64,000 nucleotides of DNA, from positions 124,001-188,000 of the forward strand of contig CAVSFF010000001.1 in NCBI GenBank assembly GCA_963727285.1, in the 5' to 3' direction. Under the pieces are notes generated by a model that saw nothing but the letters and a program-made list of their open reading frames with translations, had not been told where the DNA came from and made no database searches. This DNA comes from CAITWD01 sp963727285 (GTDB taxonomy: Bacteria; Actinomycetota; Thermoleophilia; Miltoncostaeales; Miltoncostaeaceae). Below are positions 1 to 8,359 of the stretch, piece after piece; positions within the stretch are counted from its first letter, which is position 1, and each line of letters begins with the position of its first letter. The translations under genes and the position numbers were made by a program.

Positions 1-206
1 CCCGCGAGACGATCAAGGCGCGGCGCAAAGATGTGCTGGCCAAGTGCTACGGCGGCGACATCAGCCGTAAGCGCAAGCTGCTGGAGCGACAGAAGGAAGG
101 CAAGAAGCGCATGAAGCAGGTGGGGAGCATCGAAGTGCCCCAGGAGGCCTTCCTGTCAGTCCTCACGCTCGGATCGAGCTCGGACGGCAACGGGTCCAAG
201 AAGTAG
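1..206 (+). CDS. lepA: Elongation factor 4 (LepA), C-terminal end only
   Basis: Reading from base 3, this is the last 67 residues of the ribosome back-translocase LepA. The start of the gene lies before the window. The lysine/arginine-rich CTD is recognisable: a YGGDISRKRKLLERQKEGKK stretch followed by an MKQVGSIEVPQEAF-type ending, both family hallmarks, then a short Gly/Ser-rich tail and TAG. LepA is a translational GTPase that acts on stalled ribosomes. It is followed after 6 bases by hemW, the usual lepA-hemW pairing of Gram-positive and actinobacterial genomes. Confidence 0.93.
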   Translation, partial: RETIKARRKDVLAKCYGGDISRKRKLLERQKEGKKRMKQVGSIEVPQEAFLSVLTLGSSSDGNGSKK

Positions 207-212
207 CCGGCG

Positions 213-1307
213 ATGGTCCGCCATCTTTACGTGCACCTGCCGTTCTGTGCGTCGCGCTGCGGGTACTGCGGGTTCGTCGTCGAGGTCGGGGCGCTCGATC
301 GACGTGACGCGTACCTCGCGGCACTCGGGACCGAACTGGCAGCCGAGCGGGAGCGCCTGGATGTGCTCGACACCGTCTATCTCGGCGGAGGTACGCCGAC
401 CCTGATGCGCCCGCACCGCATCGCCGTGCTGCTCGAGGCGATCGCGCCCCGACGTGCGCCGACGGCCGAGGTGTCGATGGAAGCCAACCCCGAGACCGTC
501 GACCGCGCCGCCTGGCGTCGCTATCGCGAGGCCGGCGTCACCCGCGTTTCGATCGGCGCCCAGTCGTTCCAGCCGGAGCTTCTGACCGCCCTCGAGCGTC
601 GCGCGACGCCGGACCAGGTGCGTCGTGCGGTGGCGTGTGCACAGGACTCCGGCTTCGCATCGGTCAGCGTCGACCTGCTGTTCGGCGTTCCGGGCCAGAC
701 CGCGGACCAGCTGGCGCGTGACATCGCGGAAGTGGCGGCGCTCGGGGTCGACCACGTCTCGTGGTACGAGCTCGAGATCAAGCCGGGCACGGCGCTGGAG
801 CGCATGGGTGCCGAACTCCCGGACGAGGACTGGGCGGCCGACGCCTACGAGAGCATCGTGGCCGAGCTCGAACACCACGGATACCGCTGGTACGAGACGG
901 CGAACTTCGCGCGACCCGGTCACGAATGCCGGCACAGCCTGGCCTATTGGGAGGCTCGCGATTACCTCGGTATCGGCGTCGGGGCGGTCAGCACGATCGA
1001 GGGGGTGCGCTGGCGCAACCGCAGCGGGCTGGCGTCCTATCTCGGCGAGTTGGCGCGCGACGGCCGGCCCGGCCGGACCCACGAGCCCCTCGACGACGCT
1101 GTCCGGCGACGGGAGCGCTGGATGCTCGGCTTGCGTCTCGACCGGCCGCTGGACACCGTGTGGGCCGGCCCCCCGGACCATCCGGATGCCCTGGCGCGCC
1201 TGGCCGACGGCGGGCTGCTCGAGGTCAGCGGTTCGCAGGTCGCGCTCACGCGCCGCGGACGGTTCGTTCAGAATGCGGTACTGCACCAGCTGATGGAGTA
1301 CGCATGA
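213..1307 (+). CDS. hemW: HemW-type radical SAM heme chaperone
   Basis: A 364-residue radical SAM protein of the HemN/HemW family. The cluster motif is near the N-terminus at about residues 12-20, C-x3-C-x2-C-x-F (CASRCGYCGF), and is followed by a YLGGGTPTL motif near residue 50 and an EANPE strand. The Cys-Gly-Phe ending and the lack of the extra HemN N-terminal region favour HemW, which binds and delivers heme, over the anaerobic coproporphyrinogen dehydrogenase HemN. The ATG start gives the normal family length. It lies between lepA and hrcA and its TGA overlaps the hrcA start (ATGA), so the genes are probably translationally coupled. Confidence 0.9.
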   Translation: MVRHLYVHLPFCASRCGYCGFVVEVGALDRRDAYLAALGTELAAERERLDVLDTVYLGGGTPTLMRPHRIAVLLEAIAPRRAPTAEVSMEANPETVDRAAWRRYREAGVTRVSIGAQSFQPELLTALERRATPDQVRRAVACAQDSGFASVSVDLLFGVPGQTADQLARDIAEVAALGVDHVSWYELEIKPGTALERMGAELPDEDWAADAYESIVAELEHHGYRWYETANFARPGHECRHSLAYWEARDYLGIGVGAVSTIEGVRWRNRSGLASYLGELARDGRPGRTHEPLDDAVRRRERWMLGLRLDRPLDTVWAGPPDHPDALARLADGGLLEVSGSQVALTRRGRFVQNAVLHQLMEYA

Positions 1308-2374
1308 CCACGTCGTCCGCACGCGACGCATCGGGCCCCGCGGAGCTCAGCCCCCGCCAGGAGCAGATCCTCGGCGCGGTCGTCGAGCGGTTCATCGCCA
1401 GCGGGACACCGGTCGGAAGCCGTCACATCGCCGGAACGCACGGGATCGACTTTGCGCCCTCGACCGTCCGGTACGAGCTGGCCCGTCTCGAGCAGCTCGG
1501 CTATCTGAGCCATCCGCACACCTCCGCCGGCCGGGTGCCGACCGATCGCGGGTATCGCTATTACGTCGACCGGCTGGTGCCGCGTGGCGGTGGCGCGCTC
1601 ATTCCGTCGAACGCACTCGAGACCGCGGTCGACCTGGGGGAGGTGCGCACCGAAGTCGAGGGCGCGCTGCAGCGCCTGGCCGACGCCATTTCGCAGCTGA
1701 CCTCACTGCTTGGCGTGGTGACCGCGCCGGCGACCCGCATCGCGACGATCCGCCACGTCGAGGTGCTGCTGTTGCAACCGCAGCTGGTGACCGTCGTCGT
1801 CATCACCTCCACCGGGTCCGTCAGCAAGCGCATGGTCGCGTTCGAGCGTCCGGTCGATCCGGGTCTGGTCGACTGGGCCAAGGCCGTGTTCAACGAGCGC
1901 CTGACCGGCGTGGGGGTCGGGGCGCGGACGCTCGATTCGCGCCTGTCGGATCCGACGCTGAGCATGCGGGAGCACGAGTTTCTGGACGCGCTCTCCCCGG
2001 CGCTCACCGAGATGGCCGAGGAAACCTCGGATCACCTGTTTGTCGGCGGCCGGGCACGGTTCGTCGCCGACTCGCAGCAGGACATGGCGGCAATCGGCGC
2101 GCTGATGGAGCAGCTTGAGGAGCGCTACGCGCTGCTGGCGCTGTTGCGCCGTGCGATGTCACGCAACGAGGTGTACCTGCACATCGGCAGCGAGCTGCCG
2201 GAGCCGGGGCTCCAGGGGCTGTCGATGGTCGCGGCCAACTACGGGGTCGCACGCGGCAATCTGGGCACGATCACGCTGTTCGGTCCCACACGCATGGACT
2301 ACCGCCTGGCAATGTCCACGGTGCGGGAAGCTGCAATGGTGTTCTCCCGCTATCTGGAAGGGGTGTACGAATAG
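1304..2374 (+). CDS. hrcA: Heat-inducible transcription repressor HrcA
   Basis: A 356-residue HrcA. The N-terminal winged helix has the family signature PVGSRHIA followed by STVRYELARLEQLGYL and HPHTSAGRVPTDRGYR. The C-terminal half has the FGPTRMDY motif just before the end. HrcA represses chaperone operons by binding CIRCE elements. I chose the ATG at 1304 because it overlaps the hemW stop by four bases and gives the standard length; the frame is open further upstream but that part is a shadow of hemW. dnaJ follows two genes later. I see no CIRCE inverted repeat in this window, so its targets probably lie elsewhere. Confidence 0.93.
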   Translation: MTTSSARDASGPAELSPRQEQILGAVVERFIASGTPVGSRHIAGTHGIDFAPSTVRYELARLEQLGYLSHPHTSAGRVPTDRGYRYYVDRLVPRGGGALIPSNALETAVDLGEVRTEVEGALQRLADAISQLTSLLGVVTAPATRIATIRHVEVLLLQPQLVTVVVITSTGSVSKRMVAFERPVDPGLVDWAKAVFNERLTGVGVGARTLDSRLSDPTLSMREHEFLDALSPALTEMAEETSDHLFVGGRARFVADSQQDMAAIGALMEQLEERYALLALLRRAMSRNEVYLHIGSELPEPGLQGLSMVAANYGVARGNLGTITLFGPTRMDYRLAMSTVREAAMVFSRYLEGVYE

Positions 2375-2397
2375 ACGATCGCTACGAAATCCTCGAG

Positions 2398-3030
2398 GTG
2401 TGGCGGCGACCGCTGCGCGGCGAACCCAACGCCGCCGTGCGGGTGCTCGCGAAGGTGGAAGCGGGCGCGGTCGGCCCGGAGGAATACGCGGTCGGCATCA
2501 CGACGCGCCCCGAAGCGCAACTGGCGCCGATGCTCGACGAGGCCGATCTGTTCACCGGACTCAGCTTTGCCGAAGCCCACTGGGTTGCGGCGGTGATCGC
2601 CAGCGCCGCGGATCGGGTCGGCGAAGCGGAAGACCTCCTGTTCGACCTGCGGGTGCCGGTCGATCTGACCTGGCGTGACATCGAGCTGGCGTCGGAGGTG
2701 ATCGAGCCCGGTGGTGTGCGGTCGTCGGCGCTGATGCCCTGGCGCCCGGAGTCCGGCGATGCACCCTCCGGCCAATACGCGATCGCGACGTACACCCTCG
2801 ACTGCGGGCATCAGGCGGTCGAACTCCTGCGACAGGACCCCGACGCGGCGCCGTTCTGGGTCGAGGAAGGCGCCGTCGACCATCTGGTGGCGCGGGATGC
2901 GCGGAGCCTGACCCGCCTGCTGCTCGTTGCCGCGAGCCTCGACGACGCCCATGCCCTGATCGAGCAGGCCCAGACGAATCTTGCGACGCATCCCGACGGC
3001 GACGGCGACGACGAGGGTGACGACGACTGA
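2398..3030 (+). CDS. Conserved-looking hypothetical protein between hrcA and dnaJ
   Basis: A 210-residue soluble acidic protein with no motif I recognise and no signal peptide or membrane segment. It ends in a run of Asp/Gly/Glu. The first usable start in frame is GTG 2398, but the protein-like reading (DDRYEILEVWRR) extends a further eight codons upstream to base 2374 with only an ATA before it. The true start may therefore be unusual or lost to a sequencing error. It lies 23 bases after hrcA and 51 bases before dnaJ, in the same direction, so it is probably expressed with the heat-shock genes. No function is assigned. Confidence 0.7.
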   Translation: MWRRPLRGEPNAAVRVLAKVEAGAVGPEEYAVGITTRPEAQLAPMLDEADLFTGLSFAEAHWVAAVIASAADRVGEAEDLLFDLRVPVDLTWRDIELASEVIEPGGVRSSALMPWRPESGDAPSGQYAIATYTLDCGHQAVELLRQDPDAAPFWVEEGAVDHLVARDARSLTRLLLVAASLDDAHALIEQAQTNLATHPDGDGDDEGDDD

Positions 3031-3081
3031 CGGTGCCCGGGTCGCCCACGCCCGGTGTGCTGCTACCCTGCCCGGAGCGGA

Positions 3082-4197
3082 ATGACCGATCAGAAACGTG
3101 ACTATTACGAGGTCCTCGGTGTCGGTCGGGATGCCGGCGAGGACGAGATCAAGAAGGCATTCCGGCGCCGGGCGCGCGAGCTGCACCCGGATGTGAACCC
3201 CGACGATCCCAACGCCGAGGCGCTCTTCAAGGAAGCGGCCGAGGCGTACGAGGTGCTGTCGAATCCGGAGACCCGCCAAGTCTATGACCGGTTCGGTCAT
3301 GAGGGCGTCTCCGGCCGCGGGGCGGCGCCGAACTTCAACGACTTCGGGTCCTTTCAGGACCTGTTCGACGCCGTGTTCGGCGGGGACATGTTCGGCCGGG
3401 GCGCGCCCGCCGGCCAGGGCGAGGATCTGGTCATCCGGGTGCAGATCGCCTTTGTCGAGTCGGCGGTCGGAGTCGAACGGGAGCTCGAGTTCGATGGCGT
3501 GGCCGCGTGCGCGACCTGTGACGGACGTGGCCATCCCGCCGGCACCGAGATCGATCCGTGCGTGACGTGTGCCGGGCAGGGGCAAGTCCGCCAGGTCAGC
3601 CGCGGCCCGTTCGGCCAGTTCGTCCGCGCCCAGGTCTGCCCGGCGTGCAGTGGCACCGGGAGCATTCCGCGGGCGACCTGTGAGGACTGCCACGGCGACG
3701 GGCGCGTGCGAGCGCACCGCAAGGTGACCGTGACGATCCCGGCCGGGATCGCTGCCGGACAGCAGATCCGGATGACCGGTGACGGCCACGCCGGCATCCG
3801 CGGCGCGCGCGCCGGCGACCTCTATGTCGAAGTGCTGGTCGCCGAGGATGAACGGTTCTGGCGTGACGGACTCGACATCGTCAGCCGCGTCCAGGTGCCC
3901 GTCACCGACGCGATGACCGGCACGACCGTCAGCGTCCCGACCGTCCTCGGTGACGAGGAGATCGAAGTGCATGCCGGGACGCAGGCCGGGGAGCAGATCG
4001 TGCTGCGCGGCAAGGGGTTTCCGGCACTGCAGGGCCGTGGCCGGGGTGATCAGCGCATCGTGGTCGACGTCAGGATCCCCCGGGTCGACAGCGACGAGGC
4101 GCGCCAGGCCGTGACCGCGCTTGCCGGGACACTCGACGAACGGGCCTATCGCCAGGATGAAGGCTTCTTCGACCGGCTCCGTCACGCCTTCCGCTGA
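3082..4197 (+). CDS. dnaJ: Chaperone DnaJ (Hsp40)
   Basis: A 371-residue type I DnaJ. The J domain occupies residues 5-70 with the HPD motif at 35-37. A Gly/Phe-rich linker follows, then four CxxCxGxG zinc repeats (CATCDGRG, CVTCAGQG, CPACSGTG, CEDCHGDG) and the C-terminal substrate-binding beta domains. It stimulates DnaK ATPase and holds unfolded clients. ATG 3082 is preferred over the in-frame GTG at 3055: it follows a purine-rich GGAGCGGA and starts directly before the RDYYEVLGV helix. A TACCCT box at 3063-3068 could be its own -10 element. The last 41 bases overlap prmA. Confidence 0.94.
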   Translation: MTDQKRDYYEVLGVGRDAGEDEIKKAFRRRARELHPDVNPDDPNAEALFKEAAEAYEVLSNPETRQVYDRFGHEGVSGRGAAPNFNDFGSFQDLFDAVFGGDMFGRGAPAGQGEDLVIRVQIAFVESAVGVERELEFDGVAACATCDGRGHPAGTEIDPCVTCAGQGQVRQVSRGPFGQFVRAQVCPACSGTGSIPRATCEDCHGDGRVRAHRKVTVTIPAGIAAGQQIRMTGDGHAGIRGARAGDLYVEVLVAEDERFWRDGLDIVSRVQVPVTDAMTGTTVSVPTVLGDEEIEVHAGTQAGEQIVLRGKGFPALQGRGRGDQRIVVDVRIPRVDSDEARQAVTALAGTLDERAYRQDEGFFDRLRHAFR

Positions 4198-5011
4198 GCT
4201 GATCCGGCTCGCGGCCGATGTCCCGGCTGATCGGGCCGAGATGGCGATTGCGGCCGCGTGCGCGGTGCTCGGCACCGGATGCCGCGAGACGGCGGGAGCA
4301 CCCGGACGCGTGCGCCTGGAATTCTGGGTCGCCGCTTCGCGGGCAGACCAGGACGCCGACCGGCTCCGGGCGCTGCTGAACCCGTTGGGTGGGACCGAGG
4401 TGACGCAAACCGTCGAGGACCCGGGCTGGCAGACCGCGATGCGGGAGTTCCATCAGCCGGTGGAGATCGCCGGCCGGATCCGGATCCGGCCGCCCTGGCA
4501 TCCGCCCGCGGGCGATGCGATCGACGTCGTCATCGATCCGGCGATGGCGTTCGGCACGGGCCAGCACGACACCACCCGGGGGTGCCTCGAGCTGCTGGTC
4601 GGGCTGGCGCCGGGCCGGTTGATCGACATCGGGTGCGGATCCGGCGTGCTCGCGATCGCGGCCGCCAAGCTTGGGCACCGTCCCGTGTGGGCGTGGGACC
4701 TCGACCCGCTGGCCACCGCGGCGACCGTGGCCAACGCAGCGGCCAACGGGGTGGCCCTGACGGTGGGCTGCCGCAATGCGCTCGAGGCACCGCTGCCGGA
4801 TGCCGACGTGGTGCTCGCCAACCTGACCGCGAACGTGTTGGAGCCGCTGGCGGGCCGCGTCGCCGACCATCCGGCGCGGGCTGCGATCCTCAGCGGCCTG
4901 CGCCCGTTCGAGGTCGACCCCGTGTGCGCGCGATGGGCAGCGGTCGGATTCGGGGTCGTCGACGCGCACGTCGGGGCGGGCTGGAGCAGCGTCCTCGTGG
5001 TGCGGCGGTGA
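4157..5011 (+). CDS. prmA: Ribosomal protein L11 methyltransferase
   Basis: A 284-residue SAM-dependent methyltransferase that trimethylates L11. It has the PrmA sequence FGTGQHDTTRGCLELL, then motif I DIGCGSGVLAIAAAKLG and the post-motif NLTANVLEPL (N-L-T-A-N). The ATG at 4157 lies inside the end of dnaJ; an in-frame ATG at 4121 is also possible but would overlap dnaJ by 77 bases. The dnaJ-prmA-rsmE order is common across bacteria. Its TGA overlaps the GTG of rsmE. Confidence 0.9.
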   Translation: MKASSTGSVTPSAELIRLAADVPADRAEMAIAAACAVLGTGCRETAGAPGRVRLEFWVAASRADQDADRLRALLNPLGGTEVTQTVEDPGWQTAMREFHQPVEIAGRIRIRPPWHPPAGDAIDVVIDPAMAFGTGQHDTTRGCLELLVGLAPGRLIDIGCGSGVLAIAAAKLGHRPVWAWDLDPLATAATVANAAANGVALTVGCRNALEAPLPDADVVLANLTANVLEPLAGRVADHPARAAILSGLRPFEVDPVCARWAAVGFGVVDAHVGAGWSSVLVVRR

Positions 5012-5784
5012 GGCACACGTTCCGCTACCGGCTCGCCCAGGCGCCGACCGCCGGAATGCGGGTCACGCTGCCGGCGCCGGACGCCCATCACCTGCTCCGG
5101 GTGGTAAGGCGCAGTCCGGGTGATCACATCGAGGTCATTGCGCCATCGGGCACGGTGTGGCCGGCCGTGGTGGTGGCCGCACAGCCCGAGGCCGTCGTGG
5201 AGGTCGGCGATGCCCCGCTGCGGGGTCCGGAGGCCGCAGCGCTGACACTCTTTGTCGGGCTCTGCGAGTGGGGCCGCCTGGACGTCGCCGTCGAGAAGTG
5301 CACCGAGCTGGGCGTTACCCGCATCGTCGTCTATGCGGGCGCCCGGTCGCGCAGGGTCCCGGATATGGCCGCGTGGCAGCGCCGCCGCGAGCGGCTCCTG
5401 CGCGTGGCGGACGCCGCCACGCGCCAATCCGGTCAGGGGGCACTGCCCGAAATCGACGGGATCTGGACGTTCGCGGATGTGCTGGCCGAGACGTCCGGCG
5501 GCCCGGCGGTCGTCCTCGACCCGAGTGGCGAGGTGCCGCTGGGCCGCGTGGTGGCCGGGATCGGCACGCGCGGGCCGATTGCGGTGGTCGTCGGTCCCGA
5601 CGCGGGGCTCGACGATACCGAGCTTGACCGCGCCCGGGACGCGGGGGCGACAATCTGTCATCTCGGGCGCACCACGTTGCGGGCGGAGACGGCCGCCATC
5701 GTGGCCGCCGCCGTCGCGCTGGAGGCGACGGGATATCTCGAACAGGGGCCGCGGGCTGCGGCCGGCGACCAGGAGGACGGCTGA
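5008..5784 (+). CDS. rsmE: 16S rRNA (uracil-1498 N3)-methyltransferase RsmE
   Basis: A 258-residue SPOUT-class methyltransferase. It has an N-terminal PUA-like domain with the HHLLRVVRRSPGD motif, the EKCTELGV helix, the GPDAGLDDTEL loop (usually GPEGG) and the trefoil-knot cofactor motif LGRTTLRAETA near residue 220. It methylates U1498 in the decoding centre. The start is GTG 5008, overlapping the prmA stop by GTGA. The frame is open far upstream but that is prmA in another frame. An AGGAGG at 5771-5776 serves the next gene. Confidence 0.9.
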   Translation: MRHTFRYRLAQAPTAGMRVTLPAPDAHHLLRVVRRSPGDHIEVIAPSGTVWPAVVVAAQPEAVVEVGDAPLRGPEAAALTLFVGLCEWGRLDVAVEKCTELGVTRIVVYAGARSRRVPDMAAWQRRRERLLRVADAATRQSGQGALPEIDGIWTFADVLAETSGGPAVVLDPSGEVPLGRVVAGIGTRGPIAVVVGPDAGLDDTELDRARDAGATICHLGRTTLRAETAAIVAAAVALEATGYLEQGPRAAAGDQEDG

Positions 5785-6125
5785 TGGCGGACTGCATCTT
5801 CTGCAGCATTGCGGCAGGGGAACTTCCTGCCCAGATCGTGGCCGAGGACGCGGACTTCCTCGCCTTTCGGGACATCGCGCCGAAGGCGCCGGTCCATGTC
5901 GTGGTGATCCCTCGCCAGCACGTCGCGTCCCTGGCGGCCGCAGCGGATCTTCCCGAGGTCGTGCGGGCCCGCATGCCGGTGTTTCTCGCCGAGGTGGCCG
6001 ATCGCGAGGGACTCGGCCCGGCGGGGTACCGGGTCGTCACCAACCACGGGCCCGACAGCCGACAGTCCGTGTTTCATTTGCATTGGCATGTGCTGGGCGG
6101 GACGCTCCTGTCGGACGCGATGTAG
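5784..6125 (+). CDS. HIT-family nucleotide-binding hydrolase (HINT type)
   Basis: A 113-residue histidine-triad protein. It has the N-terminal zinc-type pair C-x2-C (DCIFCSI) and the catalytic HxHxH triad HLHWH near residue 99. Bacterial HinT-like proteins hydrolyse adenosine phosphoramidates such as AMP-lysine. The start overlaps the rsmE stop (TGATG) and is preceded by a strong AGGAGG. The family is usual at this place between rsmE and phoH or yqeY in Gram-positive genomes. Confidence 0.92.
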   Translation: MADCIFCSIAAGELPAQIVAEDADFLAFRDIAPKAPVHVVVIPRQHVASLAAAADLPEVVRARMPVFLAEVADREGLGPAGYRVVTNHGPDSRQSVFHLHWHVLGGTLLSDAM

Positions 6126-6134
6126 GGGGTTCTG

Positions 6135-7089
6135 ATGTCGCAGCGCACGATCGAAGTCGCGGATCCGGTGGCAGTCGAGCTCGCCGGCGAGCAGGACCGG
6201 GTCCTCAAGGAACTCGAGGAGCGCCTGGAATTGCGCATCTCGTTGCGGGGCAACCGGATCCTGCTCAACGGCGACGAGGACTCCGTCGAGGCGGCGGTCG
6301 AGGTCATCGACGGGCTGTCGGGAATGGTCCGACGCGGGCTCCCGGTCGATGCGGGCACGGTTGAGGCCCTTGCCAACGCGGCCGCGGTCCGGGCGCCGCT
6401 CGACGGCATGCTCGAGGACGTCGTCTGGCGGCACCGGCAGCGGACGATCACCGCCCGGACAGCCGGGCCAGAAGCGCTACGTCGACGCCATCCGCTCCCA
6501 CACGATCACGTTCGGCATCGGGCCGGCCGGGACGGGAAAGACATATCTGGCCGTCGCGTTGGCGGTCGCGGCGCTGTCGCGTCGCGAAGTCGGACGCATC
6601 ATCCTGACGCGTCCGGCGGTTGAGGCGGGGGAGCGACTGGGCTTCCTGCCCGGCGATCTGGCCGCGAAGGTCGACCCGTATCTGCGCCCCCTGTTCGACG
6701 CGCTGCAGGACATGCTCGACGCCGAGCGCGTCGAGACGCTCGTCGCCCGCGGTCAGATCGAGATCGCACCGCTGGCATTCATGCGCGGGCGCACGCTCAA
6801 CGACAGCTTCATCATCCTCGACGAGGCCCAGAACACCACGCCCGAGCAGATGCGGATGTTCCTGACCCGCCTCGGGTTCGGATCGACGATGGTCGTGACC
6901 GGCGACATCACCCAGGTCGATCTTCCGCGCGACCGCGGGTCCGGGCTGATCGGCGTCCGCGAGATCCTCGACGGGACACCGGACATCGCATTCGTGACGT
7001 TCGATCGCCATGACGTCGTGCGCCATCGGTTGGTGCAGCGGATCGTCGATGCCTATGCGCTCGCCGATGACGCCCCGGGGCTCGCGTGA
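6135..7089 (+). CDS. phoH: PhoH-family ATPase, broken by one base
   Basis: About 317 residues if one base is removed. The N-terminal KH-like part (EVADPVAVELAGEQDRVLKE) reads from ATG 6135. The Walker A GIGPAGTGKTYLAVALAVAA, the ILTRPAVEAGERLGFLPGD segment, the Walker B FIILDEAQNTTPEQM and VTGDITQVDLP are read in the next frame. The break is one extra C in GGGCCAG at about 6468; without it the family sequence AGQKRYVDAI runs through without loss. PhoH proteins are P-loop ATPases probably linked to RNA metabolism; here it directly precedes ybeY, as usual. A sequencing error is more likely than real inactivation. Confidence 0.85.
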
Positions 7090-7499
7090 TCGACGTCGCG
7101 GTGCAGGCGCCCGACGAGGTCGCCGAACGCCTCGCCGCCGTCGTTCGCTATGTCTGCGCCGAGCTCGGCATCGCGCGGGCCAGCGTCGGCCTGATGGTCG
7201 TGGGGCCCACGGAGATGGCCGCGATCAACGGGACCCATCGCGCCAAGCCGGAGCCGACCGACGTCCTCTCGTTCCCGGTCGACGGCCCCGAGGTTCTTGC
7301 CGGATGGCCCGATGACGGCCCGGACCCGGAGCTCGGTGACATCGTCATCTGCCCGGAGGCCGCCGCGGATCCGCTCGAGACGCTGACGGTCCACGGGATG
7401 CTCCACCTCGTGGGGTATGACCACGAGACAGATTCCGGTCAGATGCTCGCGCTCCAGGACGACCTGGTCGACCGGTACCCCGGAAGCGTCGCATCGTGA
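7086..7499 (+). CDS. ybeY: Endoribonuclease YbeY
   Basis: A 137-residue metal-dependent endoribonuclease of 16S rRNA maturation and 70S quality control. The zinc-binding signature H-G-x-L-H-L-x-G-Y-D-H is complete (HGMLHLVGYDH) near residue 100, and the TDVLSFPVDG motif is present upstream. GTG 7086 overlaps the phoH stop (GTGA). The context phoH-ybeY-dgkA-era is the standard Gram-positive and actinobacterial order. Confidence 0.93.
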   Translation: MIDVAVQAPDEVAERLAAVVRYVCAELGIARASVGLMVVGPTEMAAINGTHRAKPEPTDVLSFPVDGPEVLAGWPDDGPDPELGDIVICPEAAADPLETLTVHGMLHLVGYDHETDSGQMLALQDDLVDRYPGSVAS

Positions 7500-8251
7500 G
7501 CCCGGCGCCCGAGCAGTCCCGTCCCGGCGGCAGCGGACTCCCGCCCCAGGGGTCGCTGCGGTGGTCGTTTACCTGGGCGTTCAACGGCATCGTCTACGTC
7601 GTCCGTACGCAGCGGAACATGCAGCTGCATATCGCCGCAACGGCGGTGGTGCTGGTGGCGGGGCTGGTGCTCGACCTCTCCCGGCTCGAGTTCGTCGCGG
7701 TGATCGCCGCCGTGAGCCTCGTGCTGGTCGCCGAGATGTTCAATACGGCGCTCGAGGCCGCCGTCGATGCCGTGGTCACCGACTATCACCCGTTGATCAG
7801 GGTGGCGAAGGACGTCGCGGCGGGCGCCGTCCTGATCGCCGCGGTCAACGCCGTGGCAACCGCATATCTCGTCTTCTATCCGCACATCGCCGACCCCCAC
7901 CACGAGCTCACCAACACCCTCCACGGCACTCCGGTGCTGCTGGCCGCCTGCGCGCTGTTGCTCACGACGGTCATCGTGCTCGTGATCAAGGCGGCGACCG
8001 GCCACGCGGCCCTCTTGCGTGGCGGCCTGCCGTCGGGACATGCTGCGGCCGCCTTCGCGGGATGGGCCGCGATCACCATCGTCGCCGACCCGTATGCCCA
8101 CTCCGGGCTGGTGTCGATGCTTGCCTTCCTGATGGCGCTGCTGGTCGCCCAATCCCGCGTCGAGGCGGGGATCCATTCGGCCCTGGAGGTCGTTGCCGGT
8201 GCGATGATCGGGACCTGTGTCACGGTGATCATCTTCCAGATCTGGGGCTGA
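7496..8251 (+). CDS. Undecaprenol/diacylglycerol kinase fused to a PAP2 phosphatase
   Basis: A 251-residue membrane protein with two enzymatic halves. Residues about 20-125 form a DgkA-type kinase: SFTWAFNGIVYVVRTQRNM, EMFNTALEAAVDAV and the KDVAAGAVL helix. Residues about 140-251 are a PAP2 domain with GLPSGHAAAAFAGW and SRVEAGIHSALEVVAGAMIG, the second and third phosphatase motifs. The likely role is to phosphorylate and dephosphorylate undecaprenol, the lipid carrier of cell-wall synthesis. The start overlaps the ybeY stop (GTGA). The kinase alone usually occupies this slot; the fused phosphatase is the unusual part. Confidence 0.85.
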   Translation: MSPAPEQSRPGGSGLPPQGSLRWSFTWAFNGIVYVVRTQRNMQLHIAATAVVLVAGLVLDLSRLEFVAVIAAVSLVLVAEMFNTALEAAVDAVVTDYHPLIRVAKDVAAGAVLIAAVNAVATAYLVFYPHIADPHHELTNTLHGTPVLLAACALLLTTVIVLVIKAATGHAALLRGGLPSGHAAAAFAGWAAITIVADPYAHSGLVSMLAFLMALLVAQSRVEAGIHSALEVVAGAMIGTCVTVIIFQIWG

Positions 8252-8359
8252 CCGGCGCCGACCGCTACCCTCCGTGCGGGCGCCTCGCGCCCGACGGACG
8301 TGACCCGGCGCGATCGTGCGGGCGGCGTACGCTCCCCACCAGACCTCGGAGGCTGCCGG

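Noticed and set aside
1304..4197. CIRCE element for HrcA
   Set aside because: I looked upstream of hrcA and dnaJ for a TTAGCACTC-N9-GAGTGCTAA-like inverted repeat and saw none. The absence is by eye only.
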